A stretch of 64,000 bases of DNA, taken from the NCBI RefSeq assembly GCF_008831285.2, contig NC_045139.1, forward strand, positions 35,685,706 to 35,749,705, given 5' to 3'. The notes beneath the pieces are model-generated. The model had not been told where the DNA came from. It saw only the letters and a list, made by a program, of their open reading frames with translations, and ran no database searches. This DNA comes from Nymphaea colorata (Eukaryota; Streptophyta; Magnoliopsida; Nymphaeales; Nymphaeaceae). Position 1 is the first letter of the stretch. Each line of letters starts with the position of its first letter. A program made the translations under genes and the position numbers. This document shows, piece by piece, positions 58,341 through 64,000 of this stretch.

Positions 58341-61300
58341 GATTCGGATGTGTCGTCAAATCTGATTTTTGTTATCAAGATATGAAAATAGCTTCGTGTT
58401 CTTCTTGGCTGTTTGAAACTCTCGTTTTGCTCATCAGTTCTTTTGTTCCTTATTTGACGGTTGCTGTCTGGGATCTTCTGCAAGCAGTTTGTTGCTTCTG
58501 GCCTTACGTCTGTAAGTCTGCTACATGTGATTTTGTCTCTGGTCATCTTCTCAAATTGGAGGCTTGGCACTGGCTTTGACATCTTAGTAGTTAGGGTCTG
58601 TGGAGGTTGGTGGTTATATTTTACAGGCCGACTTCTTTTTAATGTCTATGCTCTGTTTATTCTTCGATTGAAGTTATTGGTATCAAAGAAGGTGCCCCAA
58701 TGGCGAGTCGGGAGATAACAGGGTGGATTTTCTGCCTAGTACATTATACTCATTTTCTATTATAAGTTCCTCTAATGTGGTATCTCTCTATCCCAAGTTC
58801 CTCTCAGTTAGTGCCCTAACTGCAGTCTCAATGCTGGCTCTATTTCTAAAATTTCTGCTGAATATCAGCGAGCTGTTTACTGTCTCTCACAATTATGCAA
58901 CTATGCTTGTCCTTTGTTTTATATTATAATCAAAATGTTGGCTTTTTTGTTGATGTGTAATATTACCGTGAAGATTTATCTTAAAACTAATTATTGCAGC
59001 CCTTGTCCAATATAAAATCATGCAGTTCTTAACTTTTTATCAGAGACTGATGCTGCAATATCGTCCTTACTCCTTGGTTACTATTTTCTTTTCCATTTGC
59101 ATGTTAACTATGCCCCAATTTCGCTTCATTTTATGCTGCACCAGTATTCCAAGTAACTGTCGCAGAAGGCACTATGGATGTGTTATTTTTCCTTCGTTGT
59201 TGCTTGTTGCTGCTCCTTTTCTTTGCCTGAAGAAGTTACAGTGTTCCATCTTTCAGAGTGGAATGGGCGAAAATTGCTTTGACGTGGGTTTATTTAACTG
59301 GCTGAATAAAACGTGGCATTCTCTGGAGAAAGTTAGGTGCCTGACCGACTATTCGCATTCTCTAATGAATTAATTAGTATTTATCCAAAATTTTTCTCTA
59401 CAATTTCGAAGAAAAATGCATGTTACAACTGTTTCAGATTTCTTTACCAAAGTGTAAAAGTAATTGGTTCTGTCTGTTGAATACAATTTCTGTTCTCCTT
59501 TCCGGCCTTAGGATGTTATCTTTCAAAGTCCCCATGTTGTCATCTGAGGTAAGATTCAGTTATTTGATTTGTACTCACCTGAACATGTGCTCGATATACT
59601 TTCCTTCCAGATGCATGTCCAAAGTGTTCAGTGCTTTTTGTATGTATCCCATATTGGAAGAGAAAGGTTATCGCCAGCGTGACTGTGGTAAGCAGAATTT
59701 AATGACACTGAAGGCCTCCATTCAAATATTTCTGGCTGGCTGGACTTTGAATCTTTCAATTTTTACCAATGCCAGATTTTTTTATGGCGTGCAATTTTCC
59801 CCAAGCAATGGTTCTTCTTTGGATGCCGGCTCTGCCATGACGTTTGCTTTTTATCATTCTCATCTATGTTGCTTGATCCTATATTCTTTGCTATCTTGTA
59901 ATGTCACAGGTAATTGGTGTTACATCTTGTGCCTGTTGTTCAAAGCCAGATCTTTACTGGCTTATCCATGGTATCCTAGACTTCTATTCCAAATGGTTTT
60001 ATCTTCATTGCGGAAATTTAGCATGTTTGAGCTTTTTATTCCTCTCCCTTGCTTATTCATTATAACATATTTTGCATCCCTTGGTCTCTTCTATGTGACA
60101 AGCTTATTGTTCTGGCTTGCCGTGCACACTTCACGTCACATTTTTATGTTACTGATGAAAGGTTGATTTTGAACCCATTATCCCTCAAATCTCAGGCGCA
60201 TTTGAAAAATAGAGATGACCCTTTTAAAAGTGGGACGCTTGATGAATTCATTTATTGATCATTTACGGGTGCTTCAGATTTTGAGCACAGGACAGAGAGC
60301 GGGTGGGCGCCAACAAGGACATGAGTAAGTGTATACTTTTCCAGACTTTCTATAACTCTCTCCCTCTTTGTTTGTTCTGTATTTCATACTACAAACAGAA
60401 CGAAGTCTTTACATGAGAACTTGCATGGAAAAATTTTCTTTTGAGATGGGAATTTTTTTTTTTCCAGACGTTCACTTGATGTGTGGAAGAGGATTAGAGA
60501 ATTCTGCGGCTTTTGTATGTACAGTCACTGTAAAAAGCCTACCTCTATAATAATCAACAACCTTAATTCCAATTCCATTACTGTTTCTCCCTTTGGACTT
60601 TTGCATCCTTCTAGATGTCAAGTCTCTATGGGACAGTGAGGATTCCACATTTGGACAATTGGGTTCACGTGTCTGGAGTATCGTTGGCATGGTGTAGGCC
60701 TTTTTTGTTCTTTCTCCGGCACTTCGTGTCCCTACTAGGAGTCCTTCGGCTCTATCTGATAACCTTTTTTCTCAAATCTTTGTACGCATCTCGCTTTTTC
60801 AAAATGCTGCCCACTTTTTCTTTCCGTTCAACTCTCTTTTGCTGATTGGCAGTTGACATCCACGGTGGAAATAATTATCAAAGGAAAAGTTAGGCGGAAA
60901 TAATTATCAAAGGAAAAGTTAATCCTATTGGTTTCAGTAACATGTATTTCTTGGGACAGCGAGGAATGCTTTGTTAGTGTTTCATGTATGTGTTTCGTGT
61001 ATCTGTCCTCAAAATCTGAAGAAATACTGAGTCTCCTTCGGTTCGCAAGTTCTGGAAAGTTTGACAATCGTGTGATTTTCTTCATGGGGAAAAGAGGAAA
61101 GGTGCCGAGAAAAGGGTAAAAGTTGTGTTGGCGTGCTCAAATGAACTCTAACGCCGTTGGGCACACGTCAATTAACGCTTAATGCTTTTTCCATTGTCGT
61201 GTCTTGAGGGACATTTTCTTTGGTAACCTTGACAGTTTATGCCAAGAGGCACACCATGGTATTGAACTTTTGATCTTTTATTTTTACTTGGAAACTCTTT

Positions 61301-64000
61301 AAGTCCAAACCTTTTAATAATGTTGGTGGAGCTCCTGTGGCAACTTATAAACCGTGGTTTGAGTTGAAAGGAAATCACTGGTTTGATATTATGACGGGGA
61401 GAGATATTCTAGAGAGATTGAAGCTCCTCCTTTTTCCCTGTTCTTCTGCCTTCAGGGCTGCTGTAAGACGTGAGTGCGGAGCGACACATCCGTCAATTAA
61501 ACATCACGCATCCACCCATGTGGTTGGTGCTTCTTTTTCTCTTTAAAGGTTGAAGAAATATAAATCTGGTTGCATTTTGGTCATATTTCAGCTTGGGGTT
61601 TCATGCATCCACTCAAAAACCGGATTCCAGTAGTCATTTATTGGGTACCTTCCAAGGAGCGGGAACTGCCATTCTAACCTTTCTTGAGGGATTCCATCCG
61701 CAAACTTAATCACTAATTCGATCATTTTAAGTTTGTGCACATCAGATTTTTAGTCATCTCTTTTTCAGGTATGTAAATTTGAACAAGACCGATGTGTATG
61801 GTCGGATATGTGAGAACTGGTTGGAGAACTGAACAAAGTGGGCAATGGGATCCACTTGCTCAAATATGTCATCTTTCTTGGTGATTGGGCTAAGATCAGG
61901 TGACGACCATTATTGTGATGGATGGAAGTTGCTTCCCATGGTGGATCTTTATTCATGAACACCCAAATGGGCGCTATTATTGTTGTCTTCTCGATCGTTG
62001 GATTCTCTTGGCTTCTCGAGCCACGGATGAGTATCGCTTTGTCAAACACTTTTCTTCTTTTGTACAGTTGCTTCAGCGCCTACAATGAGATTCTCATCTA
62101 TAGCCCCACATGGCCTCACTAGTCATTAGGGAAAAAAGTAATTCAATGGACTAATAAATGCTTGTGCCATCTATCATAGGGTTGGGCATGAAGCCAGGTC
62201 AAGCAAAGAATTGATGAGTTGTTTCAGCTTAGTGTTTACATAAATGTACCTGCTTTACCAGTTCGATCTTGTAAAAATTTAGGGTGTGCTTAAGTTTTTA
62301 CATGTCTTGAAGGGTGGGAGTTTTAGCTTTTTTTTTTTTTTGGACGGGAAGATGAATTACTCTTCCTACTCACCCAACAAAAACTTAGGGTGTGTTTGTG
62401 TGGGACTCTCAAATGTCATTTTGCATCCAAAACAGCATTTAAGACGTGTAGCTAGGCGTAGGCGCAAAGGTTTTAGCCTTGTCATCCAGACACACAAATC
62501 AAAGTCACAAGAACTGGTTAAAAGACCAAGTTCTCATAAATCAATGTTGTTTGAAGGTATCTCAAAACAACTTTAGGGTCTTTTACACAAATAAAACATA
62601 GCCACCCATGCTTCCATGTGCATGTTTGTGTGCATAAACATTGAAATAGTAACTATGCAACAATTACTTTATGTGAGGATATTTGTACCTAAACTTTGAG
62701 CTTATAGATTCCTGAAGGTACTTTGCCAACTAAAAAAAAAAAAAGAGTAATGTGATTGGTTATTCTCTTGAAGATAAATTTGTGATTAGTTGTTATTTTG
62801 AACTCAAATTGGACCTGCAAAGGGAATGAGTTTAAGGAACACACAGGATGACTGCAAATGGAAGACCTGACTTTGAAGGTCGTTTGATGCTAGACGGAAG
62901 GCTTTTTACAAGAACAAGGCGTTTAACTCCTACGTTCCCACATCAAACAATGGATGCCAATAACATGAAAAGGTGTTTTTCGAGAATATGAGCACTTTTT
63001 AGGCATCAGAGGCGGCTCCTTGCCCTGGAACGCCTGGAATGAAATAGGACCTCTAGGGCAGGGTCTTCTGTCTAACAATCAAACCGCCGCTTCAACTTGG
63101 AGATAAATATTCTTGGGATTAGTCCGATCATATAGATTGCTTCTTAGCAAAGGTCTCTTCATTGCTTTGGCACCATATGAACGTCTTTTTCTTGTGACAG
63201 AAACAACTCCCAACTAATCAACTTTGCAATCAAGGAGATCTAAAATTTTGTCTCTTTTTTGAACTGTTTCTTCATATTTAATGAAAAGGACCCTTGATTT
63301 CTTCCGCAGGGAGAAGTTTACCATGTGAAAGAAGCCTTTGATGTGAGAGCATATGAAAGAGACAAACGGACACCCATGACCATTGTAAGAAACTAAGCAA
63401 TTGCAGATCTTCTTCTGTTTGTTTTCTTATGTATTTAACAGGAAAATCCAACTGTTTCTTTCTCATGGGAAAGAGGTCTTCCATATCAAGGGAGAGTTTT
63501 CCACATGATGAAAGCTGAAACGGAAACCCCTTTGGGAAACAAAAACTATTAATGCGGCTGCCATTTTCATTTCGGGAAAAGTTTCTTCCCAGTCAGCAAG
63601 CTGGAGATGGCTCGAAGTAGTCCAAACTGAGACCTTTTGATTATTTTAGTGCCAAACTAATAATGGGTAGGTATTTGTCTTTATCGTTGTACTTAACACT
63701 GTTCCATACGTTTTTAACCATTGAAGTTCACAAGCAAACAGAGCTACATTGCAACCAAATTACGGATTCAAACAGGTAAAACAGAAAGTCATGAATTTTA
63801 ATCCTAAATTCTAGCTCATTGGTAACTCAAATACTAACATAAAATCTGGTTTATTTTTTAAACATCCTTCAAAGAACTTCTGTTTGGACAAGTGGACCAA
63901 CAGAACTTTATTGAGAAACTCAACAGTATAAATTATGTATATATGTGGAGTTCTAAAGATACTAGATAAAGCAGTTTACCTTACCCCACAAAAAATAAAA
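58341..64000. other. No recognised gene; T-rich open stretch
   Basis: No recognisable gene. The plus strand from about 58380 to 60260 is T-rich and unusually open in several frames, the longest being 248 codons at 59420-60166 (hydrophobic, no known domain). A perfect 30-bp tandem duplication (about 60866-60925, GGAAATAATTATCAAAGGAA twice) lies downstream. An oligo-T tract sits at 62327-62342. I see nothing coding in 61100-64000. Confidence 0.45.

Noticed and set aside
1-64000. CRISPR arrays, operons, prophage or plasmid functions
   Set aside because: Spliced plant genes and plant repeats throughout; the tandem repeats found have no spacers.

Overview
The window looks like nuclear DNA of a flowering plant. 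It is AT-rich, with spliced genes (GT-AG introns, UTR introns, one intron of about 5.9 kb), many degenerate transposable elements, (TA)n microsatellites, and proteins belonging to plant-specific families. I cannot name the species. Nothing suggests a bacterial, viral or organellar origin.

I support five intact protein-coding genes and one broken one. (1) A DUF1685 protein, + strand, two exons, 9781-11164. (2) A BKI1/MAKR-type inhibitor of the brassinosteroid receptor kinase, - strand, one exon, 24833-25903. (3) A decayed DUF688-family gene, - strand, about 31224-31789. (4) A PATRONUS/RSS1-like (plant securin) protein, + strand, four coding exons, 33981-35098, whose first coding intron appears to use a GC donor. 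(5) A cyclin T1, + strand, six coding exons plus a 5'UTR exon, 40920-51117. (6) An F-box/leucine-rich-repeat protein of the SKIP2/VFB type, + strand, one exon, 56599-58146. They form no operon or cluster. They touch unrelated processes: brassinosteroid signalling, sister-chromatid cohesion and APC/C, transcription elongation, and SCF ubiquitin ligation.

The rest is mostly repeat-derived. The best-defined elements are a 450-bp TRIM-like LTR element with a 5-bp target-site duplication (2949-3398), a foldback element with arms of about 220 bp (about 4619-5379), a 379-bp MITE with CCATAGTCACAAA ends and a 6-bp duplication (6781-7159), and a tRNA-derived SINE (about 15085-15305, - strand). Two dispersed families recur many times: one with AGGGATGTCAATG-type ends rich in 'ATCCGAAT' words, and one of about 190 bp starting GGGGCGGAGC.

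I found no convincing new multi-gene system. The observations most worth checking are the GC-AG intron in the securin-like gene, the TRIM, the DUF688 pseudogene beside a transcribed-looking leader, the paired G-box/RY-motif clusters, and an unexplained 248-codon open frame at 59420.
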